From positions 22,501 to 86,500 of the forward strand of contig QVRM01001389.1 of assembly GCA_003439945.1 (NCBI GenBank): a stretch of DNA of 64,000 nt, written 5' to 3'. Source of the stretch: Dermanyssus gallinae (lineage: Eukaryota; Arthropoda; Arachnida; Mesostigmata; Dermanyssidae). Below, piece after piece: positions 36,763 to 47,130 of this stretch; the first letter of the stretch is position 1, and the number at the start of each line of letters is the position of its first letter. A model generated the notes under the pieces. It searched no databases and was not told the origin of the DNA. It saw only the letters and a program-made list of their open reading frames with translations. The translations under genes and the position numbers were made by a program.

Positions 36763-37149
36763 TTATAGTTGTTGGTTGTAGAATTGGTTTGATACACATG
36801 GTTTGCTACAAAATCATATATATATATATATATATATATATCACATGACATACATGCATATGTGCAAATGTATATTTTTGTTTCTACATTGAACAAAGAG
36901 TTTCAATCTTATATATATATATATATATATATACATACATACATACATACATAACGTGTCCAAACACGGCTTAGCCAGACTTGAAGATGTCGTTGATTTT
37001 GTCAAATAGGAATTTGTTCCAGTGGACTGGGTGGAGGGGGAATAGACGCTATGAATAGGGTTAAAAGACGCTATGAATGAAATTAATGTGCTTAAAAGTT
37101 ATGAAAGAAGTTACTAACCTTGCTGGCTGTGTGCAATTATACCTTGTAA
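35668..37149. repeat. Mixed simple-sequence region
   Basis: CAA at about 35968-36064, GGAC/GGAT tetranucleotides at about 36275-36315, GAT and GGT triplets at about 36418-36460, a (TC)n run joined to (TA)n at about 36698-36761, TA at 36818-36841, and TA joined to (CATA)n at 36910-36952. No gene recognised. Confidence 0.75.
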
Positions 37150-37362
37150 CTGACCAGACATTGCTTTACAAAATGTTCGACTACAAGAGAACGATGTTTT
37201 TTTTTATATAGAAATATACCGGCATGTTTGGAAGATAATTATCGATTGCCGAAAGATTTTCGTCAACTGTTGTTAGTGCGACAATTCTTTTTTCGCTAAA
37301 CAACCCAGAACAACCTGTTTCCTTGCAATCAAACATTTTGTAAAAATGTAATGTCTGGCCAG
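37150..37362. mobile_element. MITE-like element with ~45-bp terminal inverted repeats
   Basis: The left arm (37150-37192: CTGACCAGACATT, then TTTACAAAATGTT and an A/G-rich stretch) matches the reverse complement of the right arm (37315-37362) with a few substitutions and a small insertion. The interior is about 120 bp. The only ORF (minus, 37181-37408) runs out of the element and looks fortuitous. The structure fits a non-autonomous inverted-repeat transposon. Confidence 0.55.
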
Positions 37363-39221
37363 ACACATAGGTGTGACAAATATTAGTAATTTCACTGTCA
37401 CTCAACAAAACCTAAACAAAACGTTTCCGTCTTATACCTGCCGAAACTATTACAGCATTTTTAACGAGTTCCACGATCCTCTTTCATGTCTGGGTTTGGA
37501 CACCATATATATATATATATATATATATGTGGTCACTGTCGCGCCTCTTATCGACGTTGCCCACGTTTCCTAGGTAAGCTATTGTTGTTGTTTTTGCGGT
37601 TGTTGTTGTTATTAGTTACGGGGCTACTACTATATCTAGTCTTCCTTTCGCTTGGACGCTCGCTCGCTCGCTCAGCCAGCCAACCCAGCTACAAGGCGTC
37701 GAATCAGAAGCGACGTCCAGCAGACGAGCTCGACGACGAAGATGTCGACAATTCACCGGAACACGACACGGAGGCGGCTTCGACTTTGCCGACGAAGAAA
37801 ACCACAACGACCACGGCCACACAAAACGTGCCCCTGCAACTGATCTGAGCATCGCTCTCTGGGACCGGTCGAAAGCGAGAACGGGAAAAAGGGAGAAGAA
37901 GATAGAGAAAGAGAGAGGCGGCGAAAGCGAGAGAGAGTGAGAGAGAGAGAAGAGCTCGATACAGGGATTGTATAGATCGCGCTACCATTGATTCATGCAT
38001 TCGGTGACTGCCGCCGTTGGCATAGCCGGACGATACAGCAGCGCTCGTTGGCCATCCGCGATCTGATCCTATGTACTTGGCGATCTAGCAGAGGCAGCGA
38101 GCGGCCAGGCTATGCCGGGTTTGGTCTAACCATGTCACGTATCGTAGTAGCCAAGTGACAGAAGGCCAGTCAGTCTAGGAGTAAGAGACGACGCAATGCC
38201 AGCGAGACGGGAGAAAAGGAAACGAAGAGGAAGAAGAAGAAGAGGAGGAGAAAAGAGTCGGGGAGTAGAGTAGAGGAATCGGGAAAAAGACAGTAGTTTC
38301 GGTTCCATGAACAGCACCGGCAATAGCGGTGTAGGACGACGCGGGAAAAAACGCGAAAACTCATCGACGGCCAACGTCTCAGCAGACGCGAGGGGCAGAT
38401 CGCGTAGGATCCCAGAGCACAAAATGCCAGACTATGCAGGCGAGTAAGCATCGATGTTGATGATTATGTAAGGAGGGACACCGAGGGAAAGAATGCATAT
38501 ATATATATATACGTTTTGTAGACGCAACTGAAGCAAGCTGTGTCGTTGAACGTACCCGACAATAGCAACAACAACAACGACGATGACGAAGAACGGACAG
38601 ACAGAGAGACAGATTCGACGTGGTGCCGCCTCTCAGGTGTAAAGCCGGCTACGGCCGCAATCCACATCCACTAACACGATATCCCAAACAACTTAAATAT
38701 ATATATATATATATATATATATGAGTAGGTCGGGGCTAACGCGTATCGACAGGGGAGGAAAAGCTGTAATATGTAGATAGATTTGTGCACATATCGATGT
38801 CGTTGGTTCCTGGGGACGGTTTGAGTTAGGGGAAGAAAGACAGTGGAAGGGGGCATGGTCATTTAGACACGGCTAGGTTCAGGGCTAAGATGAGGCGCCT
38901 CTAAACGGACGACGCCAATGACACGCTGTTGAAACGAACAAAGTCCGTAGCTCCAGAGCGTTAACTATAATCAAGCCAGCGGAAAACTGTGGACCGGCCC
39001 GAGCAAGGTGAGCGGCCGAGAACATGACGCGTTATTTTCACGATGATCTATGACTTCACAGCAATACAGCCGAGATCAACAGGACAAACAAACAATCAAA
39101 CAATAAGCAAAGAAATGAGCGAGTGTTCTCGTTAGCGTTGAAGAGCTAGGCCGGCTCAAAGAAAACTGTTGGTATTACCGAAACATCAGGTTAAACTAAG
39201 GGGACCTTTCGGACAGCTACT
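37363..39221. other. Unique and purine-rich DNA with three short (TA)n tracts
   Basis: TA at about 37504-37528, 38497-38512 and 38696-38723. Purine-rich stretches lie at about 37868-37955 and 38205-38300. ORFs at 37486-38000 overlap on both strands without recognisable domains. Confidence 0.5.
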
Positions 39222-39323
<102 letters not shown>

Positions 39324-39364
39324 TCATACTTCGCAGGCGCATACTGCCGAATTCTTCTTGTTAA

Positions 39365-39440
39365 AAGAGTACAAGGTTTTAAATGCCGGCGACTCTAACG
39401 CCAGGAATCGTGAGTTCGATTCTCGTACGAAGCATACGCT
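39365..39440 (+). repeat. tRNA-like relic / possible SINE fragment
   Basis: A GGCG/CGCC stem with a 7-nt loop, then GAGTTCGATTCTC, which is a near-perfect B box inside a T-arm-like hairpin. The A-box half is degraded. It looks like a decayed tRNA-derived repeat, not a tRNA gene. Confidence 0.4.
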
Positions 39441-42236
39441 CTCAAACGCGATCTTTCATAAGGTCGCAGAGATGACACTAAGCTTATCAATTTCAATGAA
39501 AATCGTTGGCCGTTGCAACAAGACGCCTTATCAGTTCTATTAAGCACATATCAAAAGCTTACGCCTTAAGTAAAAATATCAATCACAAAATGTAAAAATA
39601 TGACCATAGATTGATACCAGTGTGCAAAATATTTTGTGATAGGTGTATCGAATATGATAATTTATGAGAACATATTTAAAAACATCTTGTGGATAATAGA
39701 GGCGGCCAATCGGTCTAAAGGAAAAATTACAAATGAATCTTGCAGAACACCTTACAATAAGTAACAAGTGTGACAGCAATTATCTTCAACCTATGACAAA
39801 CAAAACTTGTTTTTAAGCTTCTCTCGGTAAATTTGTGTAAACTGTTTTCAAAGGCTTCTCTCGTCGCATGTTGTATCCCTTCCCCTTCTCTTTTTCTCTC
39901 TAGTCTAGTTCCGTCACATGTTGTCGCTTGGGAGCTTCGCGATCATTGAGAACTTGACCTGAACTGAGACAACCAGTGGTTGATCTCAACCAGCGGCAGC
40001 GAAATCTAACGCAAGTAAAAGCGGGCTATTCGACCGTCTACCGTCAGCGTTGTAGTTGTTGTTGCGGTCCTCAATGTCGTCGTACTCGTCTTCTGTCAGC
40101 TAGGTGAACATTTTCCTAAACAATAGTTCGAATTTTGACGGACGTCTGGCACTGCGCTGCTTGCGTACTTTCCCAACTTCCCCATCGTTTCCCACACAGG
40201 CCAGACATCCGTGCAGAGTAAACCTACAACATACCGAGGCCACTATACGCTGGTTACAACCGAAGACAAAACGAAAAATAATATCAGACCGAAAGACAAA
40301 AGTCAGACGGACATGACAATGGAACAGTGGTGACGACGACAACGGCACTTCCACCGACGAAGGTGCCATCGAACCCACCCCATTCATTCTACTCTCATCA
40401 ACCAAAGCTGGTGGCGATTTTTCGGCGCGACGTTTTTTACGTCGTTACGTCCTCCCGTAGCGTTCCGCACTTGCCGTTGTCAGCTCTTACCCGACTTAAC
40501 GTACGTCTGGACGCCCCGAACACCTAATCGTATCTCTACCAGTCAGCTTCCATTGTCTCATTCTGATCTGCGCTGCTCGGTCGGAAGCCGGAACACAAAC
40601 ACGAAACGCTGATTTGGAGGTACTCTTGCTCGTGCTGTTTGTTCCCGATTTCGACAACCATCGACGAATAGCCACTTTTAGCCGCTGGCTAGGTTACGTA
40701 CAATGTTCTGATGCTGTTAATGGTGTCGGGGGCCAACGGCAAGATGATCGCCAAACCCCTGAGGCTAAAATCAGCACGATTACCCCCAAAATCCAGAGAT
40801 CGGCGGCGACGACGACAACAACGACTGCTACACAGCAGCAATCAATGTTCGTTGGCTTATATCGTGCTGGTCTTGGCTGCCTGTTCACTTCGACTCGGAG
40901 CACACATGTACAGCGTAGCTGAGATAGCGAAACAACGTCGAGTTTTTTTTCCGTTAGTAACAACGACAAAGACACTTTTCGCCTACGTTTTGCCTAAGCC
41001 ATTAGCTGGCCTACCAGATCGCGACGGTTAGCCACAATCAGTGCCGTTACCTAGCATTTTAAAAACATATATATTTTATTCTTTTATATATGTATATGTC
41101 TGTTTGCCAGTGGAATGGGGGTGCCTGGTTTCGGAATGACAGTAAAATGACAAAAGTTTGCTGTACCGAGGTGACTAGCCTGACAATATTTCACAAACTG
41201 TTTAGTTGCCGGAAAACAAATTCGTTTGCACAATAGAGAACATTCAATGCACGCAATTTTCCATGGTCAGCCAACGAAAACCCGTATAAGATCCGCCCGC
41301 ATGTATGCCAGGATAGCTTTTCCGTGAATGTTAGGTCTGGTGAACAACTACCCTACAGGTCAATCATGAACTCAATCAATGGAAAAAATTAACCATACAA
41401 CAACCCTGTATCAAATGTATTCCCATGAAATCCATATCTTCCTGAATGTGTTTATGAACGTAATGGCAAACATTCAGGGCAACAATTGCGATAGCTAAAA
41501 AATAGATATCACATAATCTCGATTTTTAACAACTTAGTTACTACTATTTGCCTTTCGCTAGACAACGTTAGATGTGTCTCAGACAAGACGAAATTTGCTT
41601 ACGAATACGCCCGTATGTTCTCTAATAAAGGACACGTTTTCTCGCAATCGCACATTCTGTGCAATGATTTTTATTATATTTGTTCTTTATTTATCTAGGG
41701 CCAATGAGCACAAGTTACGAGCAGATAAGCTCCTACAGGTTTATAGTTTAGTTCAAACAATGAATATACATTTAAACTAAACCAATGTAAATATGAAATT
41801 GAAAATCTTCAACTCAGCTCTCTTAACCTAAAATTTAAATACCACGCGGGTGACCTTAGATTGCTACTGTTGCACGAACTAGACTATTAAAATAATATAA
41901 GACCTACGTATATATTCCGACATGTTTTATAATTTTTTATGGAGAAGCCACTCATGTGATATTTTTATCGCGTACCATAAGTATGTGTACTTATTACAAA
42001 CCATTCATGTCAAATTCTAGCGATGAGCCATCTGTATTGTACGACCGTTGCCCTATTTGCATTGACAAAAACAACAGTGGAACTCTAATACGCTTGCATG
42101 ACTGCAAACCTTGCCATCTTGGTACCGTATTATCCAGAGTTTCCCCAATGGCAAATTCATTTAAATTGACGAATCCATTATTGAACTTAACATTTCCATA
42201 ATTAACATATTCTCAACAATTGTAACAATTGGTGGT
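39441..42236. other. Unique AT-rich DNA, no recognised gene
   Basis: Several ORFs of 60-105 codons, none with a recognised family. One (41956-42201, plus) contains CPIC and, 14 residues later, CKPCH, reminiscent of the first half of a RING finger but without the second zinc ligand set. A short AT tract lies near 41068-41098. Confidence 0.45.
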
Positions 42237-42262
42237 GTTTTGCAGAAAATGTTATTGCCCAC

Positions 42263-42269
<7 letters not shown>
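42237..42269 (+). repeat. Short repeat adjoining (TA)n, second copy at 62842
   Basis: TTTTGCAGAAAATG and TATTGCCCACGTC lead directly into (TA)n. The same text with four substitutions occurs at 62842-62870, also leading into (TA)n. Confidence 0.6.

Positions 42270-42329
<60 letters not shown>
42270..42329. repeat. (TA)n microsatellite between two repeat elements
   Basis: 60-bp TA tract. Confidence 0.95.
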
Positions 42330-42333
<4 letters not shown>

Positions 42334-42647
42334 GTCTCAGAATTCGCTCTTCCATACGATTATGCTTTTGTTCTGTTTTGAGTAGAATGCAATGCAGCAG
42401 ATGCAAAATTTTCCTCCAAACACGCAGGTATGATTGGTCTGTCGATAGGACGACTGTGCTCTCGCAATCGCAGATTTCGTAAAGATATGTCAGGATAAAG
42501 AGCTTGATACAACCATGATGGTAAATTCGCTCCTCCCAAAAGGAAGACATTTCAATCTCCTTGTTCCATTGGAAAAAACATTTTTTTTTGGCGGAGATGT
42601 CCTAGAGGCCCACAAAGTGTGTTGCGTCAAAAATTCTTGGAGACCCT
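42330..42647. mobile_element. MITE-like element (Tc1/mariner-style ends) inserted in (TA)n
   Basis: The left end AGGTGTCTCAGAATT (42330-42344) matches the reverse complement of the right end (42632-42647, AGGGTCTCCAAGAATT) with one gap and few mismatches. Both outer flanks are TA from microsatellite tracts, compatible with a TA target. The 318-bp interior encodes no recognisable transposase. A minus-strand ORF of about 70 residues is of unknown origin. Confidence 0.5.
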
Positions 42648-43026
42648 GTATATATATATAAAATATTCGTATATATACATATATATAAATATATATATAT
42701 AATATATACTATATTAATTTATATATAAAATCTATATTATATATATTAAAGAGATTATATACAGAGAATGATATTGAAAATAGGCTATAAATATCGTATA
42801 TAGACAGATATATATATATATATATATATAATATTATATATTTATATATATAGTACCATAATATAGATATATCTCTTCTTAGATATCTATATATCTATAT
42901 ATCTACCTTATATCTATATCTATATATATATCTAATTATATATCTACTATCATTCTAATTCCTCTCTATCTCTATTCTATCTATTTTTCTATATATTATA
43001 TATTATCTATATATATATATATATAA
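42648..43026. repeat. Compound AT-rich (TA/TAA/CTAT)n region
   Basis: About 380 bp of imperfect TA, ATCT and TAA runs directly abutting the 3' end of the LINE at 43027. Confidence 0.9.
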
Positions 43027-44337
43027 TGGAGGCAAATTTATTTATATAATTTCTCTATGTTAGCACTTTGGAGTGGACAATTGTCTCCGCGCGAACGTGT
43101 GATCACGGGTTTTCTAACCCAGGGTTAGCCCAGTTTAACAATGTGCCCCGAACAGACGCTGCGTTTCCTCGTTGAATGTCGAGCGACAGCCTCTGACGCA
43201 AGAATTCGGATGCCCTCGAGTCTCCTGACGAAAGATTAAGGCTTTTACCGACCCGCTGAATCAGCTTGAGCGTAAGGGGGCCTGCAGCTCCCATAGTCTC
43301 GAACGCTAACGGACAAAATTCGTGCGGATAATCGACGCTTGAATATTTTCTGCATTTGTTAGCCTCAGCTAACCTGGAGGCATGACCTGCTCGGTCCGCA
43401 CCTGCACCGACCATCGAAGGGGCTAATGAGTCGGTTACAGTTGCGTCCCAAACAAGCATGCGGCCACGCTCAAACGGCGTCAAAGTCAGACCGTCAGGTC
43501 TTTTTCCATCATCCCTCGAAAGACCCGGGGGCTCTAGAACGCACGGAAAGCCGGCGGACCTAAGTGCGCGGCTAAAGGTGTCATTTAAAGCGGAGTGACG
43601 CGCTCGTCGGCCTGCACTCAACGCGCATGACAGGCCATGATGGGCCAAGGCGTCCACGAAATCACCACAACGACATCGGTGGGGCACGACTAGGTCAACA
43701 CCAAGCTGCAGCCCTGCGCTTATACGCGTCGTCTCGTCGTCTAACAGAGTCCCAATTCGCGGGCAGGGTAGGGCCTGTAACCAAGCCCCAGCCCCTTGAC
43801 TACTAACAGCTCGTAGCCTGGCTCTATCAGCAACAGAAGGTGCTCTATTAATCAGGCCTGCTAGTCGCTTTTCATGTAAGGGGGCTGTCCAACTACCCTG
43901 GTTAGCCCTATCCTCCGGAGGAGAATCAAATAGCAGCGACAATTTTTCGGTCAGCTTTTTAAGTTCAACGTTATAGGCATCCCACCCGTCACTGTCCAAT
44001 AAAGTTTTAACCCTGTCCGCCGCCTGGGTCAATGACGCTACGATGGCGGGTCCTGCCATCATGACCGCGTCCGGTATACCTAGACCGCCTAAAGAAACCG
44101 GGAGCATTACTTGTTCCCTTGCCGCATCAGTCAGCTTAAGATTTAGTTTGATCTCTAAAATGTCTAAACAAAGTCCATTAAATGATTGTAAAAGCTCTGG
44201 TGATAAAAACAGGTTGGAACCTCTAAGAAGGTGTGTTAACCTCGTGGCTGAAAAACAAGATCTAAGAAGGAATAGACCGCAGTGGGCGCCCAATTGGGGT
44301 AGTCTGCCTGTGGCGAAGTCGAGTTTATCTTTTTGAC
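43027..44337 (-). mobile_element. 5'-truncated RLE-type non-LTR retrotransposon, copy 1
   Basis: About 1.3 kb on the minus strand, with a 3' UTR of about 75 bp after the stop at 43103 and an open frame up to about 44335. The frame has no start codon of its own and stops abruptly at a (TA)n tract, as expected for 5' truncation. The other end abuts the AT-rich tract 42648-43026. Its 3' region is nearly identical to 7956-8125, and the protein is clearly related to that at 53473-54260. Confidence 0.9.
43103..44335 (-). pseudogene. C-terminal half of LINE polyprotein: RT thumb, CCHC knuckle, restriction-like endonuclease
   Basis: The open frame is about 410 codons from the truncation point (numbering below counts from 44293). 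Residues 1-90 resemble the end of the reverse-transcriptase/thumb region, with the SLGGLGI motif near 67-73. A zinc-knuckle-like CxC...H...C (Cys207, Cys209, His218/219, Cys223) is followed by a PD-(D/E)xK-type endonuclease: RPDG at 265-268, Asp283 in VWDATVTD, and a K..KY motif at about 313-317. This order is that of the R2/R4/NeSL-type LINEs, whose C-terminal nuclease nicks a specific target. No stop or frameshift interrupts this portion, so the copy is young or was recently active. The RT catalytic core is absent because of truncation. Confidence 0.85.
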
Positions 44338-44379
44338 TATATATATATATATTTGACTATATATATATATATATATATG
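44338..44379. repeat. (TA)n microsatellite at the 5' edge of LINE copy 1
   Basis: Two TA tracts separated by TTTGAC, the same hexamer that precedes the first tract (TTTTTGACTATATA). The hexamer is duplicated across the LINE junction. Confidence 0.9.
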
Positions 44380-45002
44380 CGTAAGCGCGCGGAGATGGTT
44401 GGACCCGGGAACAGGGAGATATCCGGCTGGCCGAGCGGCCGCTCTAATCTCGTCTGGGTAGCAGTTCAGAAACGGCCAGCGACGAATCCTTCGCTCGGCT
44501 GGTGGACAAAAACGAAAAACTGCCACCCGCTCGCGATGGCCACTCCCAAACGACATACAGTCAGTCAGACAGCTGTTGTTGTTGATGTTGTTGCTGCTGC
44601 TGTTGTTGTTGATGTTGTTGCTGCTGTTGTTGTTGTGTTGTTGATGTTGCTGATGCAACGGCTGTAGTCAGACTTGGACGGACCCACAACGCATCCGCCC
44701 TCTGCATGTACGCTTTGCACGTACCGCATGGTCATCGCAGTGCTGCATTCGATGCATGCATGCACGGAGGGCGGACGGGTGGGTGTGTGGGTGGATGGTG
44801 GGGTAGATGAACATATGTATGCATGGATGTATGGATGAATGAATGGATTCATGCCAAAGCGCCCCCCTACCGCCGCCGCCCGCAGAGGCCTGACGTCGGC
44901 AGGTCGTACTACCACCGCCCGTGCTGTTGCTTTGACTGCCGGTGCCATGCGCTCAACCAGCTGGACTCGTCCTTAGAGTTATCTCATAAACTTTTATTAG
45001 TT
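44380..45002. other. Unique DNA with a (TTG/CTG)n run, no recognised gene
   Basis: TTG/CTG triplets at about 44575-44655, with an internal duplication of a unit containing GATGTTGTTGCTGCT. (GGAT)n-like runs near 44790-44850. Confidence 0.6.
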
Positions 45003-45007
45003 AGTCG

Positions 45008-45032
45008 TGGTAGTAGTAGTAGTAGTAGTAGT
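45008..45032. repeat. (TAG)n run
   Basis: About eight TAG triplets immediately before a large palindrome. Confidence 0.85.
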
Positions 45033-45087
45033 AGCAGTTATTCATATAACCATATTATATATATATATGGTTATATGAATAACTGCT
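45033..45087. repeat. Perfect 23-bp inverted repeat around an AT core
   Basis: The arm at 45033-45055 is exactly complementary to 45065-45087, and the 9-nt centre is all A/T. The outer 8 bp read AGCAGTTA. A third partial copy of one arm (TTCATAAAACCATA) follows directly and leads into a (TA)n tract. Confidence 0.9.
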
Positions 45088-45097
45088 ATTCATAAAA

Positions 45098-45099
<2 letters not shown>

Positions 45100-45154
<55 letters not shown>
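45100..45154. repeat. (TA)n microsatellite
   Basis: TA dinucleotide tract of about 53 bp. Confidence 0.95.
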
Positions 45155-45155
<1 letters not shown>

Positions 45156-45303
45156 TGTTTATTCTTACTGCTACTTATCGTAGCAGTTAGAATACCTATC
45201 ATTTTCTTGTCTTCCACTTTGTTTTTCTCACTTTTTGCACAATTCCTAAGGTTTTGCGCAAAGGGAGAAAGAGCGAAAAAGTTTTCTTTCATATATATAT
45301 ATA

Positions 45304-45368
45304 GAAAATATTGTGATGATTTATTAATCATTTACAATACGTTTGCACACTCGGCAGTGCTCGCCTAT
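45304..45368 (-). repeat. TA-flanked dispersed repeat, copy A
   Basis: Contains, on the minus strand, GCACTGCCGAGTGTGCAAAC followed by GTATTGTAAATGATTAATAA. The same sequence occurs at 60571-60631 and 62737-62783. (TA)n lies on both sides. The family is unassigned. Confidence 0.8.
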
Positions 45369-45373
45369 ATAAT

Positions 45374-45467
<94 letters not shown>

Positions 45468-45506
45468 TGTATATATATATATATATATATATATACATAA
45501 TTATAG
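45369..45506. repeat. Higher-order repeat of (TA)n separated by TAATTATGTA
   Basis: The sequence ATAATTATGT precedes TA tracts at about 45369, 45423 and 45460, and its reverse complement ACATAATTAT closes the array at about 45494. The structure is a tandem of TA tracts with a palindrome-like edge. Confidence 0.8.
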
Positions 45507-46675
45507 ATCACTTCCTCTTATTGTCCTAATTTTCTATTAAATGAATTTAATACTTCCTTTATTTCCATTCTTCTAATTCTCAAATCGTTTCTCTCTTTCG
45601 CTTTTTTTCTCTCCCTCAGCATATATACATATATATATATATATATATACATATATATTCGTCTACACCATGCATGCTTTTTATTCTAGTTATCTTAATT
45701 CCTTCCTTCCTCCGGATAGGCTGCGGGAGCAGGTACGTAGCATTCCGTTTGGCCACGTTTGCTTCGTCTTCCTCATGCTGACCCATCGACGAAGAACGAC
45801 ACAGCATGCGACCTATGCACGACAACTCATCGGCTCTGCCAGCCAGCGAGCCGTCCTAGAATGGCCTGACGCCTGGGCCTAGGACGATGTCTTCTTGTGC
45901 GGCCTGTTTTTGTTTCGTTTTCTCTCGTCTGATAACGCATAGCGTCGTTATGGCGGCCTAATTGTCTGATGTCGACAATACGACAAATACAACAACATGA
46001 ACCAACCACAACTACGATAGCACTAGTCAACGTCTACCCTACTGACTATAGACCTGTTTGTCTAGTTTTCTTTATTTTTTTGTTCAACTTAGAAACTTTA
46101 ACCCAAGTTCTCGCAGATGTCTAGGCGTATAGATTTATTGTAAATTTTTTGTCAAGTCTGTTCATTGTCGATATGGATATGCATGCTCATTCCAGAGCAC
46201 CGCCGATCGAGGGCGCGCGAGGGAGAGGCATTATGGGTCGTAAAGATGAACCTATATACAATAAGTTCTTATATAGCAACACTTTTCCCGTCCTCCGGTT
46301 CTCTCTCTCTCTCCCTCTCCCTCTCTGATCCTATGCATGTGCGAAGATGCGCTCACAACGCTCACAAACACAGTCCTTCCTCAGAATAGTCGTAGAATAT
46401 GTAGTAGCAGCCGTTATAGGATTCATCATGCATCATTTGCATTACGATAGTATGATATTGATCTATAATAGAGATTATGAGAACAGTAGTCGAATGAGGT
46501 CACGTACGTGTATGAGAAACAGGTGGCTAGGTGATTGACCGTAAACCACCGCCTTTGTCTGTTTATTCGTCCGTTTCATGACGGACCTGACCCAGAGCCT
46601 GAGCAGTCTCTGGGTTTCTCTCTCGAACGGTCTCGACGATCTGTAGCAAGCACAACAGCTTTTGAGTCTCAAGGG
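45507..46675. other. Mostly unique DNA with one (TA)n tract
   Basis: TA/CATA tract at about 45620-45658 and a (TC)n run near 46300-46326. No gene recognised. Confidence 0.5.
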
Positions 46676-46679
46676 GCGG

Positions 46680-47130
46680 CAATGCAACAACAACAACAAC
46701 AACACTTACAACAATAACAACAACATTTGCCGCAGTAACAACAACAAAAACCACAGCATCAGCAACAGCAACCGAAGTTGCAATAGTCTTGATGAAGATG
46801 CTGCCATACCGTCGTTGTCGTCGTCGTCGTCGTCCTGGTCGTAGATATGGTCATGGACTTCGTCACACCCATTTGTTATTGCCTTAGTCATGTTCTATCG
46901 CGACCAGCCGCAGAACAGTGCCGTTAGACAGGCAGGCAGACAGCGACAGCATCAACAACATCAGAAGCAGTGACAACCATTGGCCGAATACCTAGTTAGT
47001 TGGCTGTTGTTGTTGTTATTGCTGTTGTTGGTGGGGCTGTTGCTATTGTTGGTGTCTGTCGTTGTAGTGGTTGTTGTTGTTGTTGTTTTTGTTGTTGTTG
47101 TTGGGGTTGTTGTTCTTGGTGGTAGCGGTG
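46680..47130. repeat. CAA array, unique spacer, TTG array
   Basis: CAA/CAG triplets at about 46681-46775, a TCG/GTC run near 46815-46835, and TTG/GGT triplets at about 47001-47130. Opposite polarity within 350 bp. Confidence 0.85.

Noticed and set aside
41956..42201. RING-finger-like Cys pattern (CPIC ... CKPCH)
   Set aside because: Only the first half of the zinc ligands is present, with no second CxxC and no partner exon in view. Probably chance.
45292..45506. CRISPR-like spacing of repeats
   Set aside because: The regular units are (TA)n tracts with a short spacer, in eukaryotic DNA. There are no unique spacers of constant length and no cas genes.
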